Shown here: positions 12,319-23,213 of the stretch, piece after piece
Layout of the letters: each line of letters starts with the position of its first letter
Numbering within the stretch: position 1 is the stretch's first letter
From: Armigeres subalbatus
Lineage: Eukaryota > Arthropoda > Insecta > Diptera > Culicidae
Length of the DNA: 64,000 nucleotides
Direction: 5' to 3'
NCBI RefSeq assembly: GCF_024139115.2
Contig: NC_085140.1
Span: 421,860,283 to 421,924,282, forward strand
Made by a program: the position numbers and the translations under genes
Notes under the pieces: model-generated
What the model saw: only the letters and a program-made list of their open reading frames with translations
Database searches by the model: none
Told to the model about the DNA's origin: nothing

Positions 12319-13589
12319 GCAGGGTATCATCGAATGAACGTACATCATATTGATGTGAAGTCAGCGTACCTCAACGGGCAGCTAAGAGAAGACATATACA
12401 TGCAGCAGCCCAAAGGTTTTGTACAAGTCGGCAAGGAGAAACTAGTCTGCAAGTTGGAAAGAAGTCTTTACGGATTAAAGCAGGCCGCGAAAGTGTGGAA
12501 TGAAACCATAAACGCCATATTGGAAGAATTGGGGTTTGAACAGTCCCAGGCAGACCCGTGTCTGTATGTAAAAACCTTGCGAAGAGGCGTTCAAGTTTAT
12601 TTGATAATATATGTTGATGATATGCTCATTGCAAGCACCGATGTTGACGAAATGAAGCGAATCGAGGAAGAGTTGTCGAAAAGGATGAAGATTTCATCGC
12701 TTGGAGAAATTTCATATTTTTTGGGTATACGAGTTACCAAAGACGACGAAGGATTCTATAATCTAGACCAGGAAGTGTATGTGAAGAAGGTTGCGAACCG
12801 ATATGGACTAAGCGAAGCGAAGGGATCCAAGCTGCCGTTGAATGTTGGTTATTACCAAAGTCGCAAAGATAGTAAAAGTTTGCCGGACAACAAGCGCTAC
12901 CATAGCTTAGTTGGGGCGCTGTTGTACGTTTCTGTGAACACTCGTCCGGATATCTCAGCTAGTGTTGCAATCTTGGGAAGGTGCGTGAGCAATCCGCTAG
13001 AAGTTGATTGGGCAGAGCTGAAACGCGTTGTTAAATACCTGTTGAGTACAAGTCACTACAAGCTGAAATTGTCGTCGAATAGAGCGAAACCAGTCAGTCT
13101 AATTGGATACTGTGATGCAGATTGGGCTAGCGATAGCTCAGACCGAAAATCAAATACAGGGTACATCTACCAAATCGGGTATGCGACGGTATGCTGGGCA
13201 AGCCGAAAACAAGCGAACGTTTCCCTATCGAGCATGGAAGCTGAATACATCGCGCTGTCTGAAGCTTGCAAGGAGGTTGTTTGGTTGCGGCGGCTGTTAG
13301 GGGAATTGGATGCAAAACAGCGTGATGCGACTATTATCTACGAGGACAATACCAGTTGCATCAGTTTCGTAGAAGTCGACCGCCAATCGAGATTGTCCAA
13401 GCACATCGACACGAGAATGCATTACACAAAGGATTTGGTTAAAAGGGTGTTATCTCGTTGAAGTACTGTGTGACAGAGTCTATGGTTGCGGACGTTCTAA
13501 CCAAGCCGGTCGGAAGCGTGAAGCAGAAAGGTTTTGCAGCTGCAATGGGATTGACAAAGGAGGCAGATCGTGCCGCAGATGGTGTGTAG
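12317..13589 (+). pseudogene. copia reverse transcriptase and RNase H, C-terminal half
   Basis: Continues the copia polyprotein after the MITE. RT motifs are HHIDVKSAYLNG, LERSLYGLKQA and the catalytic IIYVDDMLIAS near 12605-12640, all intact. RNase H motifs are GYCDADWA, SSMEAEYIALSEA, YEDNTSCI and KHIDTRMHYTKD. The frame stops at 13461, but a single lost base near 13447 explains this: the next frame continues with the expected VTESMVADVLTKPV ending and terminates at the TAG at 13587-13589, just ahead of the 3' LTR. The upstream ATG at 12241 lies inside the MITE and is not a real start. Confidence 0.88.
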
Positions 13590-13608
13590 TTTCAATATCG
13601 TGGAGAAA

Positions 13609-13850
13609 TTTTGGTGGGAACGATAATTGTATACGCCACAACTGCGATATCAATGTGGTATTGATAAATAAATAAATACAGAACTTTCGATTCAGTGTAA
13701 AATCTTCAACCGCGTTGCAATAAAAGTTGTATTCAGATCGAGCTCCGTGCGTTTGTATTTTTTCTTCCCTCGTTGCGCGATTTCCCGTAGTTCCGTGTCT
13801 TTTCGGATATTTTCCGCTGTGCAAACCTGGTGGTCGACGGTTTTCCCACA
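13609..13850 (+). repeat. copia element 3' LTR (242 bp)
   Basis: Collinear with 8429-8670 and ends CCCACA. The first dinucleotide is TT instead of TG. The last ~115 bp are identical to the 5' LTR, whereas the first half carries all the visible differences. A polypurine tract just upstream is weak (GTGGAGAAA). Confidence 0.9.
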
Positions 13851-14733
13851 GTTTTAACATACTCTCGGAAAACCAGGAACATTTCCGGTGCCCGTAGACC
13901 GATTAAAGATTTAGAATGAGGACAGATGAAGAAGTATTTGCGTCCAATAGTCCCGGTTTTACCATAATCGGATAACTTTGCATATTTATGCTTATTTGAA
14001 ATTCGACAATGTTTCACATAGTTAACCTTTTCGACTAACCCATGTATATGTGTTTTAATTATATTATTGAATTGTAGATTTATATCGTGCGACATAAATT
14101 ATAATATCCTGCAATTCTCATACTGGATTGATTTTCCGAAAGCTTCTTCTGTGGAAATGTAGTGCCAACTGGTTGGAATGTTCTTTTGCATTTGGTAACC
14201 CTATACCTAAGATTGGTAAACCATATATGGCCATATATTGAACAACATTTTTTTCAACTTTCTAAGAATTATATTGCAGTTTATAGGAGGCGCTTGGATA
14301 ATAGAGATCTAAAATCTTCGTGTTCATCATAAATTAAAAAGCGCACGACAAAATTTACAGATATGCATACATATTACCGATATGATGATTGTAAACATTC
14401 ATTAGCTTTTCTTCTTATCATAAACTAAGGCAGACATTACAAATGCACCTTTCATGCATTCTTATCTAACATATGATCTGTAAGGTTTCAAAGTTGTAAC
14501 AATCATGGCATCTACAGAAATGTATTTGATTTTTACAATCGTTTTAAATAAGTTATAAAAATGTCCCTGAAATATATCAAATGCAACTTGAAAGAGTTTT
14601 ATATTGACTCCACCTCTTGCGCTTTTTTCGTTTTACATGAGTTATAAAGAAGTGATATTATCAAATACCAGGCATCCAAATTTGTCATAAATAGATTTGG
14701 TAGACTTATTTATGATTAACCGTGTTGCTTGGG
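13851..14733. other. Unclassified sequence ending in a MITE terminus
   Basis: No coding signal. The right boundary, about 14590-14733, contains CTCCACCTCTTGCGCTTTTT and ends CGTGTTGCTTGGG. Both match, in reverse orientation, the left part of the MITE at 11667. The other terminus is not apparent, so this is probably a truncated inverted relative. Confidence 0.5.
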
Positions 14734-16140
14734 CTTACTTTTGTACTCCAACATGTGGCGATAAAATATGCGTTACATTCGAAGTGTCATTTTTCTAACG
14801 AGCCTACCTTGTTTTCTGTATACCGTGACTGACAGCTAGATTTCGGCTCGGCTTGATACACTCATTTTTCGTATCTGTTTCTCCCTCCCAGTGCAATACC
14901 AGCCAGCGCCAATACAGTACTAGGTGCTTAAATATGTCAAGTTTTTGGAAGAGAAGAAGGCGGGGGTGAAAAATTAATTTTCAGTGCGAAACGAGAACAA
15001 ACCGGTTGGCTCTCCCATACTAGAATCCTAGATGGCTGAATCGTGAATTTGGAAAATTGGAACACCTAGTGCTGTTTCGTGATACTCGCTTTGTTGCGTG
15101 ATCTGTATTTCCACGTAATCTGCATTTCTCAGATGTTGTAAATGTGTAATGGGGTGAGGAGTAAAAACAGGGCTCGTTATTGTGACGGTATGAGGGCAGA
15201 GCACTTCACTCTTCGCCCCTGTGGCTATGCATAATGGAACGTACACACGGTCAAGCAGCTTGACCAACATTGACTTCACCTCTCGTTTATTCAAACATCC
15301 ATCAAGTTTCACCAACAGCGACAGACGAACGACAGAAGCGCCAACTTGAGCACCAGCCATCAAAAAATCTATGGGGGTTTGTGCAACTTCACTACCAATG
15401 GTCAAACATGTTCGGCGAACCTTGACTCCACCCCCGACAACTCAAACCAAAATCAAACCGTTTTAATTTTTTCCAACCGAGTCGCTAACTGTCAAATGGT
15501 TGTCCGAACAGCTTCACACACGTTCAAACAAAGTAGCAACCGAAGCGTTTTCTTGGGGGCGGAGTCAATGTTTGTCAAACTGCTTGACTTGTGTGTACGT
15601 TGCATAGAGCAACAACACCTTTTTATAGCATATTTCGAATTGACACATCCCTGCCTGAGACTGCTACCAACCAAACAGTGTGAACGAGTGATCACGATTG
15701 TCTATCCATCAAGCCTTGAAACGGCATCAGTAGTTTTTGAGCAGCAGCACATTTCAAAGCGTTTTCAGTGGTATTCGGCAGAAGATAGAAACGGCTGAGA
15801 AACGAGCGTTGCACAATGGCGACCGTGACAGATTTGTGGTAGCAAGACCACAATTAAAACGATTTTTCCATCATTCTTTCATTTGCAAAATAGATGAAGA
15901 GAAAAGTGTTTTGCGAAAATATAAATGCCAATTGCGAACGAAAAGCGCGCGGAAAAAGCCGTGTAGATGTGAATAGGCTACGATTTTTTTTTCTTCTCGG
16001 TTTGCAAGAGAAAACAAAATAGCCGCAGAGAAGATGAAAAATAGTGTTGTGATTTTTTTTTGCTTAGATGTCAGCCTAAATTTCTAAATCCAGTTCTAGT
16101 TTTTGCGCACTATATATTATTTATCGAAGATTACGAAGCA
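14734..16140. repeat. Inverted-repeat element around 15225-15605 in otherwise unclassified DNA
   Basis: The segment near 15233, ACGTACACACGGTCAAGCAG, with following CTTGACCAACATTGACT, returns inverted at about 15562-15602. These are ~50-bp arms around a ~270-bp centre, consistent with a MITE, though the target duplication is unclear. Overlapping open frames (15028-15405 minus, 15346-15798 plus) arise within it and show no recognisable domain. The rest, 14734-15220 and 15610-16140, gives no support for a gene. Confidence 0.5.
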
Positions 16141-16146
16141 GTCAGC

Positions 16147-16235
16147 TTTTTGCCTTTCTCGTATACTAAGTATACGTAAAGGCTATATGATCACTCCAAA
16201 ACCAAACTTTTGATAGAAGGTTGGGTTTGTTGGGC
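16147..16235 (-). repeat. Scrap of the CCCAGATTAATCCACC repeat family (palindromic end only)
   Basis: TTTTTGCCTTTCTCG followed by the palindrome GTATACTAAGTATAC and a CTCCAAAACC segment matches the start of the inverted copy at 41334. The copy is lost within about 90 bp and abuts a Penelope-like fragment. Confidence 0.6.
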
Positions 16236-16253
16236 TCGTTGGTTAATTGAACA

Positions 16254-16380
16254 CAGGGTAATAAAGTGTATGTAGGTCAAACAAAAAGATCGTTGGATAT
16301 AAGGTTCAAAGAACATATTGCAGAAGTAAGGAAGGCTAAGAGGGAAACTGATAAGGTATTTTTGTTTCTGAACGTAGATT
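16254..16380 (+). pseudogene. Penelope-like element GIY-YIG endonuclease fragment
   Basis: Reading from 16257 gives GNKVYVGQTKRSLDIRFKEH followed by IAEVRKAKRETDK. This fits the GIY-YIG nuclease core of Penelope-like retroelements, in which V-Y-V-G-Q-T is followed by a basic R-F-K-E-H helix. Only about 40 codons are readable before the frame decays. No RT is seen nearby, so this is an isolated 3'-end scrap. The identification is by motif recall, moderately sure. Confidence 0.6.
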
Positions 16381-17326
16381 AAAGGTAGCAATAACCTATT
16401 AAGGCTCAAGACTCCATCACAATGTTTTGAGAATTAATGACTGTATCGCTTGTTTGTAATAGTGAGGCAATTGGTACGGAAAAGTGCAGCAGCGATAGAT
16501 AAATTTTGTTTACAACTGGGGTGGGTGGAAATGGGGTGTTAAAAATATGCCAGCTGATGCATAATGTTGCCAGACTTGACGAAATGTTTATTCTATATCA
16601 TAACACATGTTCACGGTGTATCAAATATATGGGTATTTATCGGTTTAAAATTTGTTATTCACCACTTGGAATTTAACAGAAGCTTACATAACATGTTTAA
16701 ATATTTATTTCTAATATATTTGTTCAATCCGGCAAACAGAAATGATTTTTTCCAATAAACAAATCTGGCAACGGTGAAGAGATGATTATTTTCTTGTGCA
16801 TGCACACCTTTGTTTGCGTGTTGGCTGGCGTATACATTGTATTGTTCGGATTGAATGAAGTTGCATCGCGTAGATTTTGTACTCACCATTTCACTTATTG
16901 CGCTAGTGAGTTTGAGTCTTCCGCATTTTAATGCATTCACAATACGATCGTCAAATTTGTCTCTCACTTCGATTTTTGAAAAGCAGTTTTCGACAGTTTT
17001 TTGACGCGAAGTGAAATAATTGGTAGTCAATATTGAAGAAAAATGTGAAACTCAGTTAGTGAATATGTTTTAGGAGTGATTAAATCAAGAAAACAGTGGG
17101 AAAAGATCAAGTGAAAAATCAAGTGCGTGTGTATGTGTTTGCTCCGAACGTTCGGAGTTAGTATGCGTTCGATAAAAATACGAATGCCGGCCCAGGAAAA
17201 AAATTTCATCAATTTCAAAATTTTCAAAATTCAGTTTTCATCGTTTTTCCTGCAATTCCTCAGTAATTGCTAACTTGGATAAGTGAAAAATAAATATGGA
17301 AATGCCATGAATATATTATGATGGAG
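16381..17326 (+). other. Non-repetitive-looking stretch ending in a strong 5' splice site
   Basis: No domain-bearing frame is visible. From about 16760 the sequence lacks recognised repeats and resembles promoter or 5' UTR DNA. It ends ATGATGGAG followed by the consensus donor GTAAGT at 17327. If real, this could be a first exon for the decayed gene starting at 18521. However, the reading frame of the ATG does not match that exon, so the link is speculative. Confidence 0.3.
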
Positions 17327-17332
17327 GTAAGT
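17327..17332 (+). promoter_or_regulatory. Candidate 5' splice donor GAG|GTAAGT
   Basis: A perfect consensus donor preceded by ATGATGGAG. The nearest good acceptor is the CAG at 18518-18520. The hypothetical intron between them holds nested MITEs. Confidence 0.3.
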
Positions 17333-17790
17333 CGGCAAATAGCCCCAAAATATTGAATTTAGTTCAAAACTTTATTAGTATTAGTGCGGATTCGAATAAA
17401 ATCATCGTCATTATCGGATTGATTACGGTTTATAGAGCCTTAACAAAAGCAAAAGCTGAGCTCTACAATTCTTTTGAACATTGCGATTCATTACGATTAG
17501 GTTCTGACCATGTTTTAGTGATTTTCAAGCTTTTAAGTGCTCGAAAATACTGTTTTACTCATTAGTCGTTGTTCTACAAACTTCTTGAATTTATTATGAA
17601 TTCTCACAAATTCAGTGTTATTATTCCTTGTTCTTTACTAAATGTCCAGGATATAATTGCCAATGTTCGATTTACTGTATAATAAAAAATAAATCAGAAG
17701 CAGAACTAAATGACTAAATTAAATCGAATTGAGCGACCTTGAAATTTTATCCGAATTAGCTGAAAATTTGACAGAAGGTTTGTTTTAGCA

Positions 17791-17883
17791 TAATGGGCCG
17801 AACACAATTGGTACGTTTGTGTGCGTTTTGACAGTTTTCCCATGTTTTCGCACGCAAACGTACCAATTGTGTTTGGCCCATAA
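17791..17883. mobile_element. 87-bp Tourist-like palindromic MITE with TAA duplication
   Basis: The element is 17794-17880: TGGGCCGAACACAATTGG with TACGTTTG next, mirrored at the other end. TAA lies at 17791-17793 and 17881-17883. The related repeat at 22458 reads TAA only once, an effective empty site. A TAA duplication points to PIF/Harbinger (Tourist) mobilisation. The two arms make up most of the element, so it would fold into one long hairpin. Confidence 0.9.
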
Positions 17884-17919
17884 GAATTGTGATTCTGGAT
17901 TGATCGGTTGAATTCATGA

Positions 17920-18460
17920 TACCGTCAACTGGGGAGATGATGATCATTTTTAAGACAAAACATGCAATAACAATGTTTGTTTACATTTTGAATCCAAACA
18001 AATATTTTCAAAACATGTACTGCTATACGTTGCAATAATCAACAACTTTAGTTATCTGAAATGCGTTCGCATTTATTAAAATAAATTAAATTATCACTCA
18101 TTTTTTGAGTAATCTGGTTTGGTGTGAAGATGATCAAGACAGCTCTACTAAAATCATTATGACTTGATAATCAAAATACACAAGGTTATTTGTATGAATG
18201 TTGTATTTACTACGTGAAGAAGTCTACGAAGTCAATATTTGAAACGAAAATAGCGTCATTTATGACTATCTCTCTCTTTCTTCCACAAAATACATTTTCA
18301 TTATTATAATCGAAAAACTCGGATTTCTACCTAGCGGTAACATTACTTGAACGGAGAATATTGTTGACTGTCGTTTCATAAAAAAAAAATTGGCACTTTT
18401 GACTGTTCCATCAAATGATCATCTTCACCTCAATGACCATCTTCCCCCCAGTTGACGGTA
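17920..18460. mobile_element. 537-bp TA-flanked MITE with CCGTCAACTGGGG termini
   Basis: The element is 17922-18458, with termini CCGTCAACTGGGGAGATGATG and, inverted, CCGTCAACTGGGGGGAAGATG. TA lies at both borders. Subterminal GATGATCA-type motifs repeat. No coding capacity. It is inserted in the older repeat described at 17345-18475. Confidence 0.8.
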
Positions 18461-19495
18461 CCTACTTTTTGGATTACAAATTGCAATGTTAATTTCGCCC
18501 TAATTTTTGTATAAGCACAGACCAGGCAAAGCCATCATGTTTTTACAAAACAAAGGCAGGCCTTTTTACTGACTTGGTCACTATTTTGAGTCTAGTCACT
18601 AAAAAGTCACTATTTGCACCCAAAAGTCACTAAAGTCACTATTTTTCGGAAAATGGTCACTAAAGTCACTATTTTTGCATTGCCTATTGTAAAAAAAATT
18701 CAAAATAAAAATCATTTGTACCTACTATTATTATCAACCAATGTGAATCTGGTAGCAATATAGGTAAACAATTTAGGATATATGCACCAAAAAAGTTTCA
18801 AGTGAGTTTATTCCCGATTCATGCCAACTATGTCCTCTTTCTCCACGAATGGAATTTGTTAAAATGTGAACGGCTGACCTCGAGTATAGTAGCTTCTTCA
18901 CAAAGAAAAACACAATGACACGACGCACAGAACCTAATATGTTGCTCGAATTTTTCACCAAAGATTAATTTTGGGACGCTAAATTCATTTTGAGGTTAAA
19001 TTTGTTGTCCAACTTATACTATGCTGTTCGAGTACTTCTGGAGGCGCAAGCCTTAAGGTCTGAAGCATTAACAGCGTTTTCATTCTAACATTGAAGCAGT
19101 CAATTTCCAGCTTTGGACCAACTAGGAGCAAATCACCACACCAACCACCGGAAAGTAGACCAAAAATAGGTTTCAATACATGAAATGATATATAAATAGG
19201 TTTCAATGCGTGAAATTTTCTTTTTTCATACAAATTTGTTCGGGAGATGCTTTACAGCATTAACTGCAACAAGCCACCAAAAATGTAATTTACATGCTAC
19301 AATCATCAAATTTTGGTATCAGTTCATTTAATATATGTGTGAAATTAAAAAAAATACGAGTTTCGCGAAACGAACGAACATTTTTTTGAGGTTTTGTCCG
19401 GGTTTCCGCCATTGTGCGACGCTGCGCTCATTTTTCACGAGGGTGTTCATTTTTACTGTACTTAGCGCTCCTAACTCTGGTGAGATTTGTAAAAA

Positions 19496-19926
19496 AAAAC
19501 CCAGATTAATCCACCTAGCGTTGGTGGTGCCTTTCTCGCATTTAGTTAGGACACCAACCTTATATGGGGTTTATATGGTCCGATGTACCATTTTCTTCAT
19601 AACTTTTAAACGCAATGACCGATTGTTATAAAATTCAATAGTGATCAACAAGGCTTTGTCTCCTGTCGAATGAAACTTGTTGCGAGAAAATCGGTTAAGG
19701 ATTTCTATACGAAAAGTTGTCTAATGTTTTTCTTAGCTTTTGTGCACACACATACACACACACATACACACATACATACACACGGACAGACAGACATGTG
19801 CTCAGCTCGTCGAGCTGAGTCGATTGGTATATAATACTATGGGTCTCAGAGGCTTCTATAAAAAGTTCGTTTTCGGAGTGAAATGATAGCCTTTCGGTAC
19901 AACTTAGTTGTACGAGAAAGGCAAAA
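19496..19926 (+). repeat. Recurrent mosquito repeat, copy 2 (short form)
   Basis: AAACCCAGATTAATCCACC at the left and GTACAACTTAGTTGTACGAG plus AAAGGCAAAAA at the right, with the CA-microsatellite at about 19743-19785 and the CAGCTCGTCGAGCTGAG palindrome. It is about 310 bp shorter than the copy at 7296 because of an internal deletion after the left end. Confidence 0.8.
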
Positions 19927-20577
19927 ATATAAAAAGATTCTGTTTATTAACAATTACGTATAGATACCCAAAAAACTACTGTTGAGGTAAATGAATTGGT
20001 CGGATTTTTAAAAATCTAAATTAAAACAAAAATATTCGGCCACCCATTTTTTATTAACTTAAAATCTGCCATTTAGAAATTACAGCTTATTAGAATTTCT
20101 GGATTTCTATTAAGATACCATGTTTTTAATGGATTTTTAGAATGTTCCTCAGAATGCCACGTCGAGTTCAAAATCTCAAAAACTTCATTTTAATTTGTTA
20201 TTAAACCGTAGTTAAATAACAGGAAAAATCGTATTTTTTTTAATTTCTTCATTATTTTCATTACTTTATATTTTTCAAACAAATGGTCCTACCAAAGATT
20301 TATAGCCTCCGCCTGGGAACCAATTCGATCATTTTATATCATCCTTTTACTGTTATACAGAAAACTTCGAGCTCATATTAAACATTCTCGTGACGCCGGA
20401 TAGATACCTTCTCGTGGTGTGTTACCTAATATGCAGGGTTTGAACTTTTCGTTTCAATGAGACCAAAGCAAGCGTTTCTCGGGCCAAGGGAGAATCTTTT
20501 TTCGTTGTTTATGTTGAGGATCATCTTTCACTTATCAATCTTTCTCTACAATTACCCTTGGATGATAAACGAAAATT

Positions 20578-20690
20578 TTGCCTATTAGATTGTATGGACG
20601 CGCCGGGATTCGAACCCAGAATAGTAACAATAATAGCCGCAGGGACGCGCTTACTATAGCCACACCACCACGCTATCTGTATGAAAGCAT
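20578..20690 (-). mobile_element. tRNA-derived SINE head
   Basis: On the minus strand the sequence has an A-box-like GTGGTGTGGCTATAGT, a spacer and a perfect B box GGGTTCGAATCCCGGCG. This is the tRNA-like head of a SINE or a decayed tRNA. The anticodon arm is irregular, so I do not call a functional tRNA. Confidence 0.55.
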
Positions 20691-21459
20691 TAGGTTATTT
20701 GTTCTACATAAGCTACTACCATTTGCATTGAAGATGCCACGAAAAGACTCGATTATGAAAGAAAAAGAACAAACCAACGTTTGGTGGCAATCAAAGTGAG
20801 CGAAAAATGGTTATCACTCTCCAGGCTGTTTTTCTTTCCCGAAAAGCGATTTCTCCCCGAAAATTTTCGTGCTCCTGAGATTGAGTGAGCGATACGAACC
20901 CTGCTAATATGAGGTACCATAGTCACATTGCTAGCTTCTGGCTGATCCAATGAATACCATCCTCAATATCCAACTCCATGGTACTTATGAGAGTGCCGTA
21001 GTCACTGACCTCTTGCTTCCATCCTCTCCCTCCTTACGGTGAAGATAAACGTGACCAGTAGCAGTAATTTTCATGCTTTTGTTATTTTTTACTTTTCTTG
21101 ATTTCTGATAGCATTCATAGATAGATAAGGATTTCAAAAATAAAACACTTTGCAATCTACTAATTATACCGTAATAATGCTAACGTAACTTGTAGCTCTA
21201 TACAAGATTAAATACTCCATGCAAAAGTTACTATTCGGCACTTTCTCTGCAATTGAAAGTCACTGATTGGTCACTTTTAATGTCATCGTAGTTCACTAAA
21301 GTCACTATTTTGAACGGCATTCATCGCTACCAGTCCTGCAAAGGCGAAAGGTGCTATTCTGTTTAATTTGTTGAAAAACAGTGTTGATAAACCTTCTATT
21401 TTCATTCCGTCAGTAGGATGGTATGAAGATGTATCTGCCGGTGAAACTCAACGATATTC

Positions 21460-21674
21460 TACCCTAGTAACATTTTGGTTTTATAATACTCTTGAAGAGT
21501 AAGGTGCCTGCCAGAGTAGGCGCGAAAATTGTACACAAAGGAATAACAATCAATAATAAGGAGCTGTCAAATCGTATGGACGCTTCGCTTCGCTTTGCAC
21601 TTCGCGTCTACTCTGGCCGCACCCTAAATTGTGGTCTTCAAGAGCGTTATAAAACTTAAAATGTTGCTTGGGTA
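21460..21674. mobile_element. 211-bp TA-flanked MITE with a second MITE inside
   Basis: The outer element is 21462-21672: CCCTAGTAACATTTTGG and TTAAAATGTTGCTTGGG are inverted, with TA at 21460-21461 and 21673-21674. The inner element is about 21503-21623, with ends GGTGCCTGCCAGAGTAG and, inverted, GGTGCGGCCAGAGTAG and a likely TAA border. The outer insertion lies within the decayed gene, and removing it restores the frame TAT TCT ATG GAT. Confidence 0.85.
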
Positions 21675-21686
21675 TGGATTCAACTG

Positions 21687-22579
21687 TAGGGGAACTGGGG
21701 GTAGGACGCCCACGTTAAGGAAAATGTCGTTTTTATCAATGAAAGCCACCAGTTCAGCCAGTTTTCACCAGCGCAGACTGAAGAACAGCTTATTTGCTAC
21801 TGATTTCCGATGACAGTTAACTAATTTATCATTTTATTGTACATAAATTTGATTTTTTTTAAACCATGCGGGGTGAGATGCGCCAGTGGATGAGTTAAAA
21901 CGCGCATGTGCTCATCGTACTGATTTTCATTTTAATTGCCTACATTAAGGAAATTAGCCGAATGTTTCAGCTGTTTTGGTCATATGAAATGACCATGGGC
22001 GTACTGCCCCACACCAACTTGTTTGAAAAAAACCTAACGTGCAAATTTGTGACAAATGTTCAGTTTCTGATTTTTAAGAATTTAACCGTAAATCGCACAT
22101 TGGCAATTATGTTACTCAAATATCCAGGGAAAAAAGAGGAATAATAATATAATAAATTAGTCATGATTTGTTATAAATTCAAGAATTTTGTAGAACAACG
22201 ACTACTATGGGAAACAGTGTTTTTATGCACTTAAATGCTTGAAAATCACTTTAACATGATCAAAACGTGAACGGAACGAATCGCAATGTTCATAAGACTT
22301 TTAGAGCACAACGAAAGCTTAGATAGTTTTTGGCGTTTATATGTCTTGTTAGATTTTGTTTTTAATTTAAAATAGCCTAAAAACTCTAAATTGACTTGAG
22401 CCACCTCGAAATTTTATCCGAATTAGCTCAAAACTTGACAGGAGGCTTATTTTAGTATAAGAATTGTGATTCTGGGCTGACCGGTTTAATTTATGATTCT
22501 TTTGGAAAACATGAAGAGGTCTAATGGGGATATTTAGCCTTATTCAAGGGTGGCGCGTCTTGACCCAGCACTTCCCCTA
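21687..22579. mobile_element. 889-bp TA-flanked repeat with GGGGAA termini in the decayed gene
   Basis: The element is 21689-22577. The ends GGGGAACTGGGGGTAGGACG and, inverted, GGGGAAGTGCTGGGTCAAGACG are imperfect inverted repeats with TA at 21687-21688 and 22578-22579. The inner part is homologous to 17345-18475. The frame 21908-22144 inside shows no transposase motif. Excision in silico rejoins ACT GTA CCA TCG in the host frame. Confidence 0.75.
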
Positions 22580-23213
22580 CCATCGTGTGAAGCTAAAGAT
22601 ATAATCCCTTCTTTCGGACTCTCTTTCAACGACATTTTTACATCTACTTCAAAAAATTATGATGAACCGCTTGATTTGCGATAACCGAGTAAGATTAGGA
22701 AACAATATACGGACGCAGAATGCTATACGAACACTCTGCAATTGTGTCGCAACATTTCTCAACAACGAAAAACTTTCCAAAACGAGCTGGTATCCAGAAA
22801 TTCCATATCAGTCTCTGCTGGACCATCTCGTGTAGTACTCAGGCTGATTAACGAATAAAAATCTATCATATTATCATCAGAGGTGTTATTCCTATAGAAA
22901 TTTAATGCTCTTCCCTCCAGTAATATGTATCTTGTTTCAGATGCGACGCAGAAAACGACTCATTCTTCTTATGGGAAACTACCTCATGATTGTCTCAAGC
23001 CTCGTAGTACTTCTGTACGATCTCCTACCGCTGGTGATGTCAAATAGTTCCATGTTAAAAACGATCTGACACGCTATGCTGGCAATAATCATCAACGTAT
23101 GTTTTTTTCGTCCGCTTCCGTCGAAGGTCTCTTCGATCGTCGAGTCACAATATCGAAAATGATTAATACACAGCAGCGCTGAGTATCAACCGTACAGTAT
23201 GAGGAAAGATCAT

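Larger units (their letters stand above)
8429..13850 (+). mobile_element. Complete but inactive Ty1/copia LTR retrotransposon
   Basis: A 5.4-kb element in canonical copia order: LTR, half-tRNA primer site, gag with zinc knuckle, protease, integrase, RT, RNase H, LTR. Integrase preceding RT separates copia from gypsy and BEL types. It is broken by frame loss in integrase near 10320, a 650-bp MITE at 11667-12316 inside RT, and a one-base loss near 13447. LTR identity of about 96 percent by eye implies an old but not ancient insertion. Catalytic motifs of protease, RT and RNase H are otherwise intact, so the copy probably died from a few late lesions. Confidence 0.9.
17345..18475. repeat. Older repeat related to 21689-22577, carrying two nested MITEs
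   Basis: Segments shared with the element at 21689-22577 are direct for 17720-17920 (AAATTTTATCCGAATTAGCT... GATTCTGG) and inverted for about 17470-17620 (the GTCGTTGTTCTACAAA region). The homology resumes briefly after 18459, so the copy is older than the MITEs at 17794 and 17922 that sit in it. Confidence 0.6.
18550..21345. mobile_element. 2.8-kb insertion with AGTCACTA repeats in the decayed gene
   Basis: The element is approximately 18558-21337. ACAAAGGC (18550-18557) and GCAAAGGC (21338-21345) flank it, an 8-bp duplication with one mismatch. The termini read AGGCCTTT and, inverted, AGGACTGG. Several AAAGTCACTATTTT-type motifs occur in both ends but in the same orientation, so they are subterminal direct repeats, not classical inverted ends. 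No transposase is visible. It contains a copy of the recurrent repeat (19496-19926) and a tRNA-like SINE (20578-20690). hAT-type is suggested only by the 8-bp duplication. Confidence 0.55.

Noticed and set aside
20578..20690. Functional tRNA on the minus strand
   Set aside because: Good B box but irregular anticodon arm; SINE-like context.
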